Notes: generated by a model not told the origin, from the letters alone. A DNA stretch of 64,000 nucleotides from Rugalucina vietnamica (GCA_964017185.1 OZ024870.1:36066139-36130138), one strand, 5' to 3'; counted from the stretch's first letter, positions 1 to 10,399 are shown. Numbers and translations: made by a program.

Positions 1-113
1 GCTAGTTGAGCTTTAGACGGAATAACTAAGCTGGTTTCTGTAAACTTATCACTCTTCAGTAGGAATGACAAGACAGTTTTTTTTATTTCTCTGCCAGTAA
101 TCATTAGTGCAGA
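1..113 (-). pseudogene. Partial tandem duplicate of RANBP2 exon 11
   Basis: The segment resembles positions about 138-250 inside exon 11 and keeps its reading frame; the block SFLLKSDKFTETSL is identical in both. In the 45 bases from TCATTCCT onward five of six changed codons are synonymous. It begins about 10 bp past the exon 11 donor, with CTAAT and CAG signals just upstream, but splicing there from exon 10 or 11 would not keep the frame. It may be a decayed exon copy or part of a tandem exon series that continues beyond the window. Confidence 0.6.
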
Positions 114-123
114 CAATACTTAC

Positions 124-351
124 CAGCATCATACTGTGCCAGTTGAGCTTTAGATGGGATATCAAGACTTGTTTCTGTAAACTTATCACTCTTCAAGAGG
201 AATGACCTGTCTTGTTTTCTCTTCATATCGCTGCCAGTAAACAGTAGTGAGAATAGGTTTTCCTTGCCCTGTTGTGTACACAGTTTCTGCCGGAGTTTCT
301 TAGCCCAAAGGCTACCATCTTGTTTACTCAAGAGGGAATATATCATGTGAC
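124..351 (-). CDS. RANBP2: RANBP2 exon 11
   Basis: Acceptor TTTTTCAG precedes base 351 and donor GTAAGTATTG follows base 124. The exon enters in phase 1 (completing a Gly codon), gives codons 362-436 and leaves in phase 1. Its peptide starts GHMIYSLLSKQDG and runs to SKAQLAQYDA, matching the RanBP2 stretch that follows the CDRLSQ motif. It is the last exon visible; the next lies off the left edge. Confidence 0.85.
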
Positions 352-577
352 CTGAAAAAGTGTGCATTTATTGGAGCATGTGCCCTAATTAGAATGAATA
401 TTGTAAGTTTGGTTTTTCTATAATACACTGTACATGCACAGGTCATTGACGCTCTATACCCATAAAACAGTCTAAATAGCCGAAATTTAGTGATTCTAGC
501 TGATTCGTCAGCTAAAATGAATAACTGGGGCATTATGGGGGTTATTTTAGCAATCAGTATACAATATTGAGTAAGTG

Positions 578-2160
578 CACGCCCGGTAAAGTGCAAATTG
601 ACCACCGCCGGTGGTCAACGTAAAAAAAGTTGATATACATCCGGTGGTCGTTTTGAGCGTTTCCTGTTATTAGTTTTCGCGAGTTTGGTGGATGTGGAAG
701 GTAAGATATTTTTTTTATCAAAAACGTATTATAAAAATCAAAGAATGTCAGGCTATCAGTTTTTTGGCATTGAATGTCTAGCCGAAGTGGTAGTTGAAAA
801 AAATAAACCGTTTTACTGCAATCCTTTCCGGCTCGTTTGATCGGTAGTGAAAACGAAAGTAGAATCTGGTCAAACACAGGTTAAAATGCCCTGATCGTCC
901 ATTTGCAAGCTTTCTGTAACCAATGGTCGTTGCAGTTAGTTAAATGAACACTAAATTAGCTTTTCAGACATAATTTTAAAATATTTCAAGCTTTCCTTTC
1001 AACACTTAGATCGATTTTGTACCGGCGGTCAACGTGAAGTTGCGGTGGTCGTATTGATCAATGGGAATTACAATGTAAATTTTCATCGTGAGAGAAAGCC
1101 AGAAAAAATGCAACTTGATGTCGTTTTCTGTTAGGGGGCACGGCAACATTAATGGAGATGCATTCTAGACACAACCAAATCCAAATCAATGCCGTCGGTG
1201 TCCTCATAATTCAATTTCGTTTGTCCATTAGCCATTCAGTCACATAGTTTAGCAATATCGGATGTATTTATTACTAATTTTGGTAACCCCAACAATACAA
1301 ATATTACCTCATGCACGATGCATTGAATTTATGTACATAATTCGCATTGACTCGAAGAAAAACCACTAGAATAACAGTGTGGTCAATTTGCAAACTAGGT
1401 GGTCAATTTGACCTTAAAAATGAGCAATTTTGAAATGATTTACTGTCCAATTTGAAAAGTATTGAAGGACATCCCTGCTGTTTAATGTGGAGCAGGCTCA
1501 GTCTAGCAGATTCGACAATTATAGGAGTAACACTAAGCAAAGCGTTCATTGTGTTTGTATGAAATCTATCTCCTGTTTTGCAATATCAATTCTTTGAATA
1601 TGTAAAGGTGAATAATCACGTGGTTTATATCAATTATATCAGAAGTTCTTCGGGAACAAGAGCTTGTGAATTGCTGGTGCCAACAGATTCTGTATTAGCT
1701 TGTGCTTGTGCATAGCTATGGTCTATCATAATCAAACTTCGTTTTGATTTCTTGGGGTGCTAGTATACATGTACGGACTTAAGGTGGCTCGATACCAATT
1801 TTTGTCGATAGATGAATCTATAATTTTTAGACAGCTTAAAATATAGGTGGAATGCTACTCAAAAAGCAAAATATTTGTGGAGGTATCCATGCAGTTACAG
1901 ATTTTCAAAATTGAGAAAAATATACTTTTTGAAATATTTTCAATTTTATTCTTCACGGAATAGATCTAAAATATGTAAACGGAATGTGCTTTAAACTGTA
2001 AATATATTCACAAGCTAAGTGGCAAATAACAAAATTGAAGGGTAAAAATGAATACATGTATATGCATTCTAGGGCAAAATACAAATTTTTGCAGAAAATA
2101 TTTTTATTAAATTTTTGAACATATTTGTCCAGTACATCTCCGAGAATATACTTAGAATAA

Positions 2161-2218
<58 letters not shown>

Positions 2219-4499
2219 AATTTTTAAACATGGGAATGATTATCAAATAAGATAATGCATAAATTGATAGGTGTTTCCACGTATAAGCATTTTCCCACAC
2301 CCACCCCTCACAAAGGTACATATCCCGGCAAACCTCATAAAAAATGTTTCAAAAATATTTTTAAAGCTGGTTATATATGGATGTTTAGATTCGAAAATTG
2401 CCAATGTGATGATACCAAAATTATTAAATTCTAATAAATATTAGATGCGATATAAGGACCAAACCACCACTTGTCGTACACATTGTCCCAACAATTAGTA
2501 TGCTATAGAAACATTTTAAAAGCTTCAACTTGAATGTAAAAAGTTATTATTTCCCTTTCAATACCGGCTGGATATGTGTCAGATGAGGCATTCTAGTTAG
2601 AGAATTTAAAACATCTGTTCAATTATTAATAATTTTTAAATAAAAAAAGAACAAAAGAAGCAATTTCGATGCATTTTCATTTTCCATTCTTCTTATTTCT
2701 TCTATTGATGGGATGTGCACATTTCTTCAGCCATATGATTTTCATCACAATATGTGTAATCTATATTAAACAATACAAATTTTACAAGAACCAAATAACG
2801 ATAATTCTTGCTTTTCGAGCTCATTACAGTTGTCTTATCGACAGGCCTTAATACTTTTGATTTAGTCCCTGTTTTTTATGTTTTTCTTCTTAGGAAATCC
2901 GAACTTTCCTTTCGGTGTATAGATTTTAGAAAAAAATTGTCTTTTGGGGTTATGAACCAATAGCTCTATATGGTGATGAACTGTATTTTGGCTTTTTCGT
3001 AGATGGCGATTTGAACAGACTCTGGACAACGTCTTGGATTTCCTGTCCACGCCAGAGATATGGTTTTTTGTTCATCAGGTAACGACGCTTGGTTCGTTTC
3101 CCTTTAAATCGACCCATCTGGAAACGTATAAAGCGGAAAACATAAGGTCAGTAGGCGCACCTAGAACTGACGAGGCCAGTTATTCTTCAGCATTAATACA
3201 TGCATTCATTCTACACTTTGCAGTGGACAATCACGTGATCTCGACTTGTTTGAACTAGCGTTTGGGTTTAACCAGCGAGCCAATCGACTGCTGGCAATAT
3301 CTAGAAACATTATGAATCTATTATTCCAACTGCTCGTGACAATGTGATGAAGAGGTACATGCATGTGTAATTTTACACGCCAATTCATCTAGCATTGACA
3401 ATCTTATTATGACCAATGTTTCTAAATATTTCGTCTGAAATTGATATAAACCACGTGATTATTCACCTTTACATATTCAAAGAATTGATATTGAAAAACA
3501 GGAGATAGATTTCATACGAACAACACAATGGACGCTTTGCTTAGTGTTACACCTATAATTGTCGAATCTGCAAGACTGAGCAAGCTCAACATTAAACAGC
3601 AGGGATGTCCTTCAATACTTTTTAAATTTGTCAGTAAATCATTTCAAAATTGCTCAATTTAAGGTCAAATTGACCACCTAGTTTGCAAATTGACCACACT
3701 GTTATTCTAGTGTTTTTTTTTCGAGTCAATGCGAATTATGTACATAAATTCAATGCGTCTTGCATGAGGTAGTATTTGTATTGTTGGGGTTACCAAAAAT
3801 TAGTAATAAATACATCCGATATTGCTAAACTATGTGACTGAATGGTTAATGGACAAACGAAATTGAATTATGAGGATACCGACGGCATTGATTTGGACTT
3901 GGTTGTGTCTAGAATGCATCTCCATTAATGTTGCCGTGTCCCCTAACAGAAAACGACATCAAGTTGCATTTTTTCTGGCTTTCTCTCACGATGAAAATTT
4001 ACATTGTGATCCCCATTGATCAATACGACCACCGCAACTTCAAGTTGACCGCCAGTACAAAATCGATCTAAGTGTTGAAAGGAAAGCTTGAAATATTTTA
4101 AAATTATGTCTGAAAAGCTAATTTAGTGTCAATTTAACTAATTGCAACAACCATTGGTTACAGAAAGCTTGCAAATGCACGATCAGGGCATTTTAACCTG
4201 TGTTTGACCAGATTCTACTTTCGTTTTCACTACCGATCAAACGGGCCGGAAAGGATTGCAGTAAAACGGTTTATTTTTTTCAACTACCACTTCGGCTAGA
4301 CATTCAACGGCAAAAAACTGATAGCCTGACATTCTTTGATTTTTATAATACGTTTTTGATAAAAAAAATATCTTACCTTCCACATCCACCAAACTCGCGA
4401 AAACTTATAACAGGAAACGCTCAAAACGACCACCGGATGTATATCAACTTTTTTTACGTTGACCACCGGCGGTGGTCAATTTGCACTTTACCGGGCGTG
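578..4499. mobile_element. Long-inverted-repeat (foldback) DNA element, non-autonomous
   Basis: Arms 578-1635 and 3439-4499 are near-perfect inverted copies (about 1.06 kb each), ending CACGCCCGGTAAAGTG and its complement. Both ends abut AAGTG (573-577 and 4500-4504), a 5-bp target duplication. The 1.8-kb centre (1636-3438) holds a poly-A tract and no convincing transposase reading frame. The subterminal arms repeat the word GTGGTCAA several times, some as the palindrome GACCACCGGCGGTGGTC, possible transposase-binding sites. The superfamily is unassigned. The element makes up almost all of RANBP2 intron 10: without it the intron would be about 0.3 kb. Confidence 0.85.
2162..2216. repeat. Poly-A tract in the centre of the long-inverted-repeat element
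   Basis: About 55 uninterrupted A residues in AT-rich sequence. They are not followed by an obvious retroelement 3' end, so simple slippage is the likelier origin. Confidence 0.9.
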
Positions 4500-4570
4500 A
4501 AGTGTCAATGGTACGTGTACGAGCTGTGGAAAATGTCACTTTAGAACAGAACATTCAGGAAATCACAAAC

Positions 4571-4742
4571 CTCCTTGACTAAGCCTATCACAACCAGTCA
4601 TATACAGTCTCTCATAAAACTTCTTCCTGTCAGCAGATACATGGTTGAACCAAGATGTCTTGCAATTTATGGCCGGAAATGAATCACTGAGCAGGTAGCA
4701 GACGGCGCTGAATGAGCAGGCATCTTTCCAGGAAACTTGACC
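4571..4742 (-). CDS. RANBP2: RANBP2 exon 10
   Basis: Acceptor CCACAG lies before base 4742 and donor GTTTGTGA after base 4571. The 172 bp enter in phase 0 (codons 304-360) and leave in phase 1. The peptide runs from GQVSWKDACSFSAVCYLL to MTGCDRLSQGG, aligning with the RanBP2 segment whose hallmark is CDRLSQSG. The inverted-repeat element starts only 72 bp beyond the donor, and a tandem-repeat element starts about 65 bp upstream of the acceptor. Confidence 0.9.
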
Positions 4743-4808
4743 CTGTGGTAACATAAAAGAAAGGAATATAAAAGGTTTGATGCAACTAGAATTGTCAGAG
4801 AATCTGAC

Positions 4809-6103
4809 TATAGCCCCGCTTCTCAGCTTTTTTGCAGGGTGAAAAAAACAATGACAGGTAACTATCACAAGCTAGATCCCGTCAATATTGATGCGCATAC
4901 AAAATTTGGTCTGATTATGTCAATTCGTTCTCAAGATATTGAGCGGAAACGAAATTCTGACGTCAATCAAGGGCCATAACTCCGTCAAAATTTTGCGAAA
5001 AATGACAGGTAACAATCCCAAGCTAGATCTTGTCAATGATGATGTGCACACAAAATTTGGTCGGATTCTGTCAATTCGTTCTCAAGATATTGAGCAGAAA
5101 CGAAATTCTGACGTCAATCAAGGGCCGTAACTCTGTCAAAATTTTGCGAAAAATGACGGGTAACAATCCCAAGCTAGATCATGTCAATGATAATGTGCAT
5201 ACAAAATTTGGTCGGATTCTGTCAATTCGTTCTCAAGATATTGAGCGGAAACGAAATTCTGATGTCAATTAAGGGCCGTAACTCCGTCAAAATTTTGCGA
5301 AAAATGACGGGTAAGAATCCCAAGCTAGATCTTGTCAATGTTGATGTGCACACAAAATTTGGTCGGATTCTGTCAATTCGTTCTCAATATATTGAGCGGA
5401 AACGAAATTCTGACATCAATCAAGGGCCGTAACTCCGTCAAAATTTTGGGAAAAATGACGGGTAAGGATCCCAAGCTAGATCTTGTCAATGTTGATGTGC
5501 ACACAAAATTTGGTCGGATTCTGTCAATTCGTTCTCAATATATTGAGCGGAAACGAAATTCTGACGTCAATCAAGGGCCATAACTCGGTCAAAATTTTGG
5601 GAAAAATGACTGGTAACAATCCCAAGCTAGATCTTGTCAATGTTGATGTGCACACAAAATTTGGACGGATTCTGTCAATTTGTTCTCAAGATATTGAGCG
5701 GAAACGAAATTCTGACGTCAATCAAGGGCCGTAACTCCGTCAAAATTTTCCGAAAAATGACGGGTAACAATCCCAAGCTAGATCTTGTCAATGATGATGT
5801 GCATACAAAATTTGGTCGGATTCTGTCAATTCGTTCTCAAGATATTGAGCGGAAACGAAATTCTGACATCAATCAAGGGCAGTAACTCTGTCAAAATTTT
5901 GGGAAAAATGACGGTCAACAATCCCAAGCTAGATCTTGTCAATGTTAATGTACATACAAAATTTGGTCAGATTCTGTAAACTGGTTCTCAAGATATTGAG
6001 TGGAAATGAAATTTTGACAGAATAACGGAATAACAGAAGGACAGAACGACGGAAGGACATGGTGAATCCAGTATAGCCCCACTTTTTCAAAGCGGGGCTA
6101 TAA
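4809..6103 (+). mobile_element. Tandem-repeat-bearing hairpin-ended element ('pearl'/Helentron-like) with 151-bp array
   Basis: A left end carrying TATAGCCCCGCTT is followed by about 7.5 copies of a 151-bp unit (about 4860-6010), an ACGGA-rich spacer (6018-6060) and a 3' hairpin with arms TATAGCCCC and GGGGCTATA (6072-6103). Known bivalve 'pearl' elements and Helitron-related HINEs have this plan: unlike termini, central tandem repeats, terminal hairpin. The unit is not a multiple of 3, so the serial short reading frames seen across it rotate and are not coding. It lies in RANBP2 intron 9. No transposition protein is encoded. Confidence 0.75.
4958..5720. promoter_or_regulatory. Array of consensus CRE sites (TGACGTCA) in the 151-bp repeat
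   Basis: Perfect TGACGTCA occurs at 4958-4965, 5109-5116, 5562-5569 and 5713-5720. The three other units read TGATGTCA or TGACATCA, the changes expected from CpG deamination. TGACGTCA is the palindromic CREB/ATF site. The sites are real words in the sequence; regulatory use is inferred only. Confidence 0.5.
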
Positions 6104-6436
6104 TGATAAAATTGCTAGTCTTGCAATTAGATCTAGTAAAGAAGAAAAACATGAAATTTACTTAGTGATTTCAAACAATAGTTTCTTTTGCTTTAACTGC
6201 ATTTCACCATATGGATATCTATTTAGATTTGATCTTCAAACTACTTGCTAAGTGCATATAAGCATGCCTGTCTTTTATGATAATAGAATAATTCTAAAGA
6301 TTCAAATGATACAGAACACAAGCTAAAGCTCTAGTCATTCGGGCAGAAAGATTCCCAAGTTGATTGTCAGAGTTCTCTAGGTACAAATGCCTCTATGCTG
6401 GTTTGATCACAATGTTATTGGAATTATTCAATATAT

Positions 6437-6670
6437 GAGCCACGTCATGAGAAAATCCAACATTCTACATATGCAAAAACAAAGGCGCAGATCAGCTTCA
6501 CAGTAACTGTGAAGCTGTTCAGCGCCTTTGTTTTCGCTACACAGATAGTACAATTCCTCTACTTTCTAAATCCAAAATTTCCATCTCTCGTCATCTTCTG
6601 TTCATGTACAGCTAAGTTTGTGTCAGACCTGTTTGAAAACCACATTGTTGGTTTTCTCATGAGGCAGCGG
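6437..6670 (+). mobile_element. GAGCC-family foldback MITE, copy 1
   Basis: First of about 18 copies. The family consensus is about 235 bp: termini GAGCC...GGCTC, then AGAAAACC/GGTTTTCT, a 66-bp near-perfect palindrome containing AAAGGCGCAGATCAGC near one end, and a unique stretch ending near GGTCGGAAACC. It encodes nothing. '+' here means that the palindrome lies at the left. This copy is flanked by ATAT (6433-6436 and 6671-6674) and its right terminus has decayed. Confidence 0.85.
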
Positions 6671-6703
6671 ATATATATCTGAAGAATAGAGAATAACACC
6701 TAC

Positions 6704-6833
6704 CTTTGCTGCTCTTTTCAATAGAAGAGTTCCAATCAAGAAGAATAACTGTCCTGTCATTTCATAGAGGTAGGACTCCCATTCTGAGCTCTGTTTACCC
6801 ATTTTAGAAACTTGGTGTAGGTCAAGGTCTAGC
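6704..6833 (-). CDS. RANBP2: RANBP2 exon 9
   Basis: Acceptor TTTATAG lies before base 6833 and donor GTAGGTGT after base 6704. The first base completes a Gln codon begun in exon 8; codons 261-303 follow and the exon ends in phase 0. The peptide includes KQSSEWESYLYEMTGQLFFL and GTLLLKRAAK, matching the RanBP2 helix containing FLEMKGHFY and GSLLLK. Confidence 0.9.
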
Positions 6834-7135
6834 CTATAAAGGGATGAACATTTTCAGGTCAGTTTGCCCATTCTGAACACTGATAACTCAGCATTAATAC
6901 AGGTCCAGGTCTAGTCTATGGATTATCAACATTTTAGTACCAGGAACTGATTGTTCTAATAAACACAAGTTTAACTATGGCATACTTTCCACTTCTCAAT
7001 TCTTCTAAAACTGGTCTCGAAGTTTTCTTTTTTGATCTCACATACGTTATTCATCAAATCATTTGGTTTTGCAATTCTTTAGTTTGTCAAGTCAACCATA
7101 TCTCTTAAAATAACAAAAGCAGTCTTAGGGCTTAC

Positions 7136-7272
7136 TGGTGTATAGCTTTAACACAGCTGATCATATCCCTGTCTTCAGCTTTCAGTCGGAGATAGGCTAG
7201 GTTGGCCAGGGCAAACAATTTGTTGATATAGAACTGAACATCGCCATTGATACTCTTCTGGTCCTGGTATAC
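7136..7272 (-). CDS. RANBP2: RANBP2 exon 8
   Basis: Acceptor TATTTAG lies before base 7272 and donor GTAAGCCC after base 7136. The exon starts in phase 0, gives codons 215-259 and ends in phase 2. The peptide VYQDQKSINGDVQFYINKLF continues with ALANLAYLRLKAED, matching the family's LLLAYANLMLL helix. Confidence 0.88.
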
Positions 7273-7304
7273 CTAAATACAACAAAACAACACAAAAATG
7301 ATCT

Positions 7305-7542
7305 GAGCTTTTGCGTGGCTCAAAAAGCCAAAGATTGGGTTTCCAACCAGGTCTGACAGAAACTGGCATGTACAGTCACAGCAGAGGGCTAGAAGCTTAA
7401 AATTTATGAGGTAGGAAGAAGAGGCATCATACTTTCTATGGAGGGAAAACAAAGACGCTGATCAGCTGTGCATTTATTGCACAGCTGATCTGAGCCTTTG
7501 TTTTCGCATATGCATGTTGTTAGTTTTCTTAAGTGGCCGCTC
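7305..7542 (-). mobile_element. GAGCC-family MITE, copy 2
   Basis: Reverse-oriented copy with the palindrome at 7449-7505. Flanks ATCT and ATTT differ by one base, so the target duplication has decayed. It lies in RANBP2 intron 7, 32 bp upstream of exon 8's acceptor. Confidence 0.8.
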
Positions 7543-8148
7543 ATTTGTCATCAGGTACTGTTCTTCCTGGTTCTTCTGTGAATCTTTCCTTGACTTTTTG
7601 AAATTCAGCAAATAGAGAAAAATATATAGTTATTCAAAATACAAAATGAATTTCTTTCAGTGTAGACCCTATGTAGACTGCTCCACTAAGATCAGTATGA
7701 TCTAGGTTTGCCACGTTTGCTTTGAGGCATCCATCCAAAAACTTGAGATTACTATGTTAGGCTTCAGGGCAGAACATAAGACTGGCATGCAATTCTAGGG
7801 GACTTTTTTGTCACAAAACGACTTATTTCCAAGTTACACTTCAAACTCATTATAACATGCCTAACCATAATGCAGTTTTCAATATAAGAAGCCATGTCAT
7901 GACTCCCAAATTGATTATTTTACTATATGTCTATAGTAGTAAACCCGTTTCACTTATAACACAGTTTGCTTCTGTGACCCCAAAGACAGAGTTATAATGA
8001 CTATGAGGTTGTACTGTAATTAAAATGCGAGGTTCTTTAAATAATCACAGTTTGATTTTGCTTTGCTATTATAAGCAAAAAAAACAGGTTTTCTCTTGCC
8101 TTTTTTTTTTTGGTTGTTTTTTAAAGCACTGTGACTTTACAAACTCAC

Positions 8149-8401
8149 GTGGCCCCCCTGGCTGAGCAGTTAAGAGCACTGTGTCTTAATCACTCAATCA
8201 TCTCAGTATTCTCATCGCTGTGTCTGGTGTGGGTTCGAGACCTACACTGGCCACATATGAGACAAGCCAAGTTCTGCTTGTGGGTGCTAGATGTTTTTTC
8301 TCAGGGCTCTCCCGTTTTTGCCCACCTACTGATTGGCCCTTCTCATAAGAGCTGAAATAATCTTGAAAGGGACGTAAAACTGAAAAAAAAAAAAAAAAAA
8401 A
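8149..8401 (+). mobile_element. tRNA-derived SINE (family B) with poly-A tail
   Basis: The head has tRNA-like A- and B-box words (GGCTGAGCAGTTAAGAGC and GGGTTCGAGACCTAC), then the body AGACAAGCCAAGTTCTGCTT and GGGACGTAAAACTG, and a 20-nt A tail. It is flanked by an exact 8-bp duplication AAACTCAC (8141-8148 and 8402-8409). The right copy of that duplication is the 5' splice site of RANBP2 exon 7 read on the minus strand. Confidence 0.85.
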
Positions 8402-8409
8402 AAACTCAC

Positions 8410-8571
8410 CTGGTAAATATCAGCCAGACAGTCATACCATTCAATACTGTCAACAAATGCCAAGGTCTTCTCTGTTTGTACAGCATGATCATAGGCCTGC
8501 TCCACATTCCGCGACTGGATATATAATCTCAGAAGCTTTACATGCAGTTTGACATCTTGAGGGTTCTTTAC
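8410..8571 (-). CDS. RANBP2: RANBP2 exon 7
   Basis: Acceptor TTTGTAG lies before base 8571 and donor GTGAGTTT after base 8410. The exon is exactly 54 codons (161-214), phase 0 at both ends. The peptide runs from VKNPQDVKLHVKLLRLYIQS to SIEWYDCLADIYQ, aligning with the RanBP2 stretch beginning VRPDDVHVNIRLVEVYRS. The donor has been kept although a SINE poly-A tail (poly-T in the transcript) starts directly after it. Confidence 0.92.
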
Positions 8572-8639
8572 CTACAAAGAAAGCAGTTGGAATATTATTG
8601 CAGATGTTGAAAAAAAACTGAGTAACGATATTGTGGGTT

Positions 8640-8983
8640 GTTTGGTGTTTTAAGTCAAACTGAACAGCTAAGGTCATATGAGCCATGTCATGAGAAAACT
8701 GTATTTTTGCCTATGAGAAAACAAAGGCGCCTTTGTTTTCATTACACAGATAGTACAATTCCTCCTCTGATTAAAATCTGAAATTTCAAGCTTCTAACCA
8801 TCTTCTGTAGCTGCATAGGCTGGTTTGTGTAAGACCTGGTCGGATACCCCGAAGACCGGTTTTCTAGCATCAGGGCTCATATGGAGACTCTGTCTTGGCT
8901 AAGTCTCTTCCGAAGGACTGAAGAAGCACTGGATCAAACATACAATACCTGTTTTACAAGGCGAGTGGCTTAGCCACAACATC
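8640..8983 (+). repeat. Interspersed repeat split by a MITE
   Basis: The flanks 8640-8679 and 8879-8983 together resemble 25180-25310 (shared words AACAGCTAAGGTCATATGGA and CAAGGTGAGTG-like). MITE copy 3 has inserted at the ATAT in this repeat. The class is unclear; it may be SINE-related. Confidence 0.6.
8680..8878 (+). mobile_element. GAGCC-family MITE, copy 3 (palindrome-deleted)
   Basis: A 199-bp derivative that has lost most of the central palindrome. It is flanked by ATAT (8676-8679 and 8879-8882). The uninterrupted paralogous site at 25201-25222 shows a single ATAT at this point, which proves a 4-bp target duplication. Confidence 0.9.
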
Positions 8984-8987
8984 ATAT

Positions 8988-9222
8988 GAGCCGCATCGTG
9001 AGAAAACCGGATTTTTGCCTAGGCGAAAACAAAGGCGCAGATCAGCTTCGCGGTAACCGCGAAGCTGATCATCGCCTTTGTTTTCGCTACACGGATAGTA
9101 CAATTTCTCTTCTACTTAAATCCGAAATTTCAAGCTTCTAGCTCTTTTCTGAACTTGTACAGGTTGGTTTGTGTCGGACCTGGTCGGAAACCCCGAAGAC
9201 CGGTTTTCTCGCGTCGCGGCTC
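8988..9222 (+). mobile_element. GAGCC-family MITE, copy 4
   Basis: Full-length 235-bp copy with ATAT on both sides, 50 bp left of RANBP2 exon 6. Confidence 0.9.
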
Positions 9223-9272
9223 ATATTATACGCACTAACGCATTATCTGAAGTTTATAATTTAAGTTATTAC

Positions 9273-9341
9273 CAGTTCTGCACTGATCAAGTGTTCCAGC
9301 TCCCCCGCATCTCCCCGGCCATCAAGTTCTATCAGTCGCTC
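9273..9341 (-). CDS. RANBP2: RANBP2 exon 6
   Basis: Acceptor TGTTTCAG lies before base 9341 and donor GTAATAAC after base 9273. The 69 bp encode codons 138-160 (ERLIELDGRGDAGELEHLI then SAEL), phase 0 at both ends, aligning with the RanBP2 segment EQLLDCEGEDGWNKLFDLI. Inverted MITE copies lie 50 bp and 45 bp to either side. Confidence 0.88.
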
Positions 9342-9386
9342 CTGAAACAGTGAATGTATTACTAAGGCCTTTAAAGTTTTATAAAT

Positions 9387-9627
9387 GAGCCTGTGCTATG
9401 AGAAAACCAACAACAATTTGGGTTTCTGACCGGGTTTGACACAAACCGGCCTGTACAGCTATAGATAAAGGCTAGAGCCTTGAGATTTTGGATTTAAGAA
9501 GAAGAGGAATTTTGTACTATCCGAGAAGCAAAAACAAAGGCGCTGATCAGCTTTGCGGCTACGGCGAAGCTGATCTGCACATTTGTTTTCACCAAAGCAT
9601 TTTCTTGGTTTTCTTATGCATAGGCTC
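9387..9627 (-). mobile_element. GAGCC-family MITE, copy 5
   Basis: Reverse-oriented copy with AAAT duplicated at 9383-9386 and 9628-9631. Confidence 0.9.
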
Positions 9628-9980
9628 AAATAGTAGGCCATGAAACAGTGACTTAAGGTTTAAAAGAGTGTGTGGTTCTTATAATAGCTTTCTGTTGGTA
9701 TAATTGTTCAACATACCAGTCATCTCGCCATGATGCCAGTCTGTTGCTTCCATTTTTGTGTTATAAAATTTTGTAGGACAAAATTGCATCTCAGTGCCCT
9801 CAAAACAACTATGGCCCATAAGTAAAGACGTTTTGACTTAAACCAGTATATCTGGACAGGCTCGGGTCTTAAAAGGCCTGATCAGTCAGCGACTCAGCTG
9901 GGAGGCATGCAGTAGCCTATCAATTTTTCACAACATGGCCCGGCAGCGACAAACAGAGTTATTGTTGGAATTTGATATAT

Positions 9981-10215
9981 GAGCCTGTGTGTGAGAAAAA
10001 CAACAATTTGCATAGGCGAAAACAAAGACGCAGATCAGCTTCGCGGTAACCGCGAAGCTGATCAGCGCCTTTGTTTTCGCTACACAGATAGCACAGTCCC
10101 TCTTCTTCTAAAATCCAAAATTTCAAGCCTCTAGCAATCTTCTGCGCTAGTACAGCCCAGTTTGTGTCGGACCTGGTCAGAAACCCAAATTGTTGGTTTT
10201 CTCATGCACAGGCTC
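9981..10215 (+). mobile_element. GAGCC-family MITE, copy 6
   Basis: Full-length copy with ATAT duplicated on both sides; its palindromic core is nearly perfect. Confidence 0.9.
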
Positions 10216-10339
10216 ATATCTAAAACAACAGATACTATCAGACTATAATACATTTTCAACAGCCTAGGTGACGACTGCTTTGTTGAGATGCATTATTCTA
10301 GAATCAGATTTTTTCAAGCAAAAAAAAAAGTTTTCTTAC

Positions 10340-10399
10340 CTTTAGCTTGAAAACTGTGAAATGATTGGGATAGTATTTCTCAGCCAACTCAACCCAAAA
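10340..10399 (-). CDS. RANBP2: RANBP2 exon 5
   Basis: Acceptor TTTGTTTCAG lies before base 10399 and donor GTAAGAAAA after base 10340. The 60 bp encode FWVELAEKYYPNHFTVFKLK (codons 118-137), phase 0 at both ends, matching RanBP2 KYWVERAAKLFPGSPAIYKL. It sits between MITE copies 6 and 7, which are inverted relative to each other. Confidence 0.9.

Noticed and set aside
554-877. 107-114-aa ORF (MFDQILLSFSLPIKRAG...) repeated at 4200-4544
   Set aside because: It occurs twice only because it lies in the inverted arms of the 578-4499 element; it has no family resemblance and overlaps terminal motif repeats.
4939-5979. Series of overlapping 63-83-aa ORFs
   Set aside because: They recur every 151 bp as a by-product of the tandem repeat; the unit is not a multiple of three so frames rotate.
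4860-6010. Regular direct repeats considered as a CRISPR array
   Set aside because: The whole 151-bp unit is repeated with no unique spacers, and the host is an animal genome.
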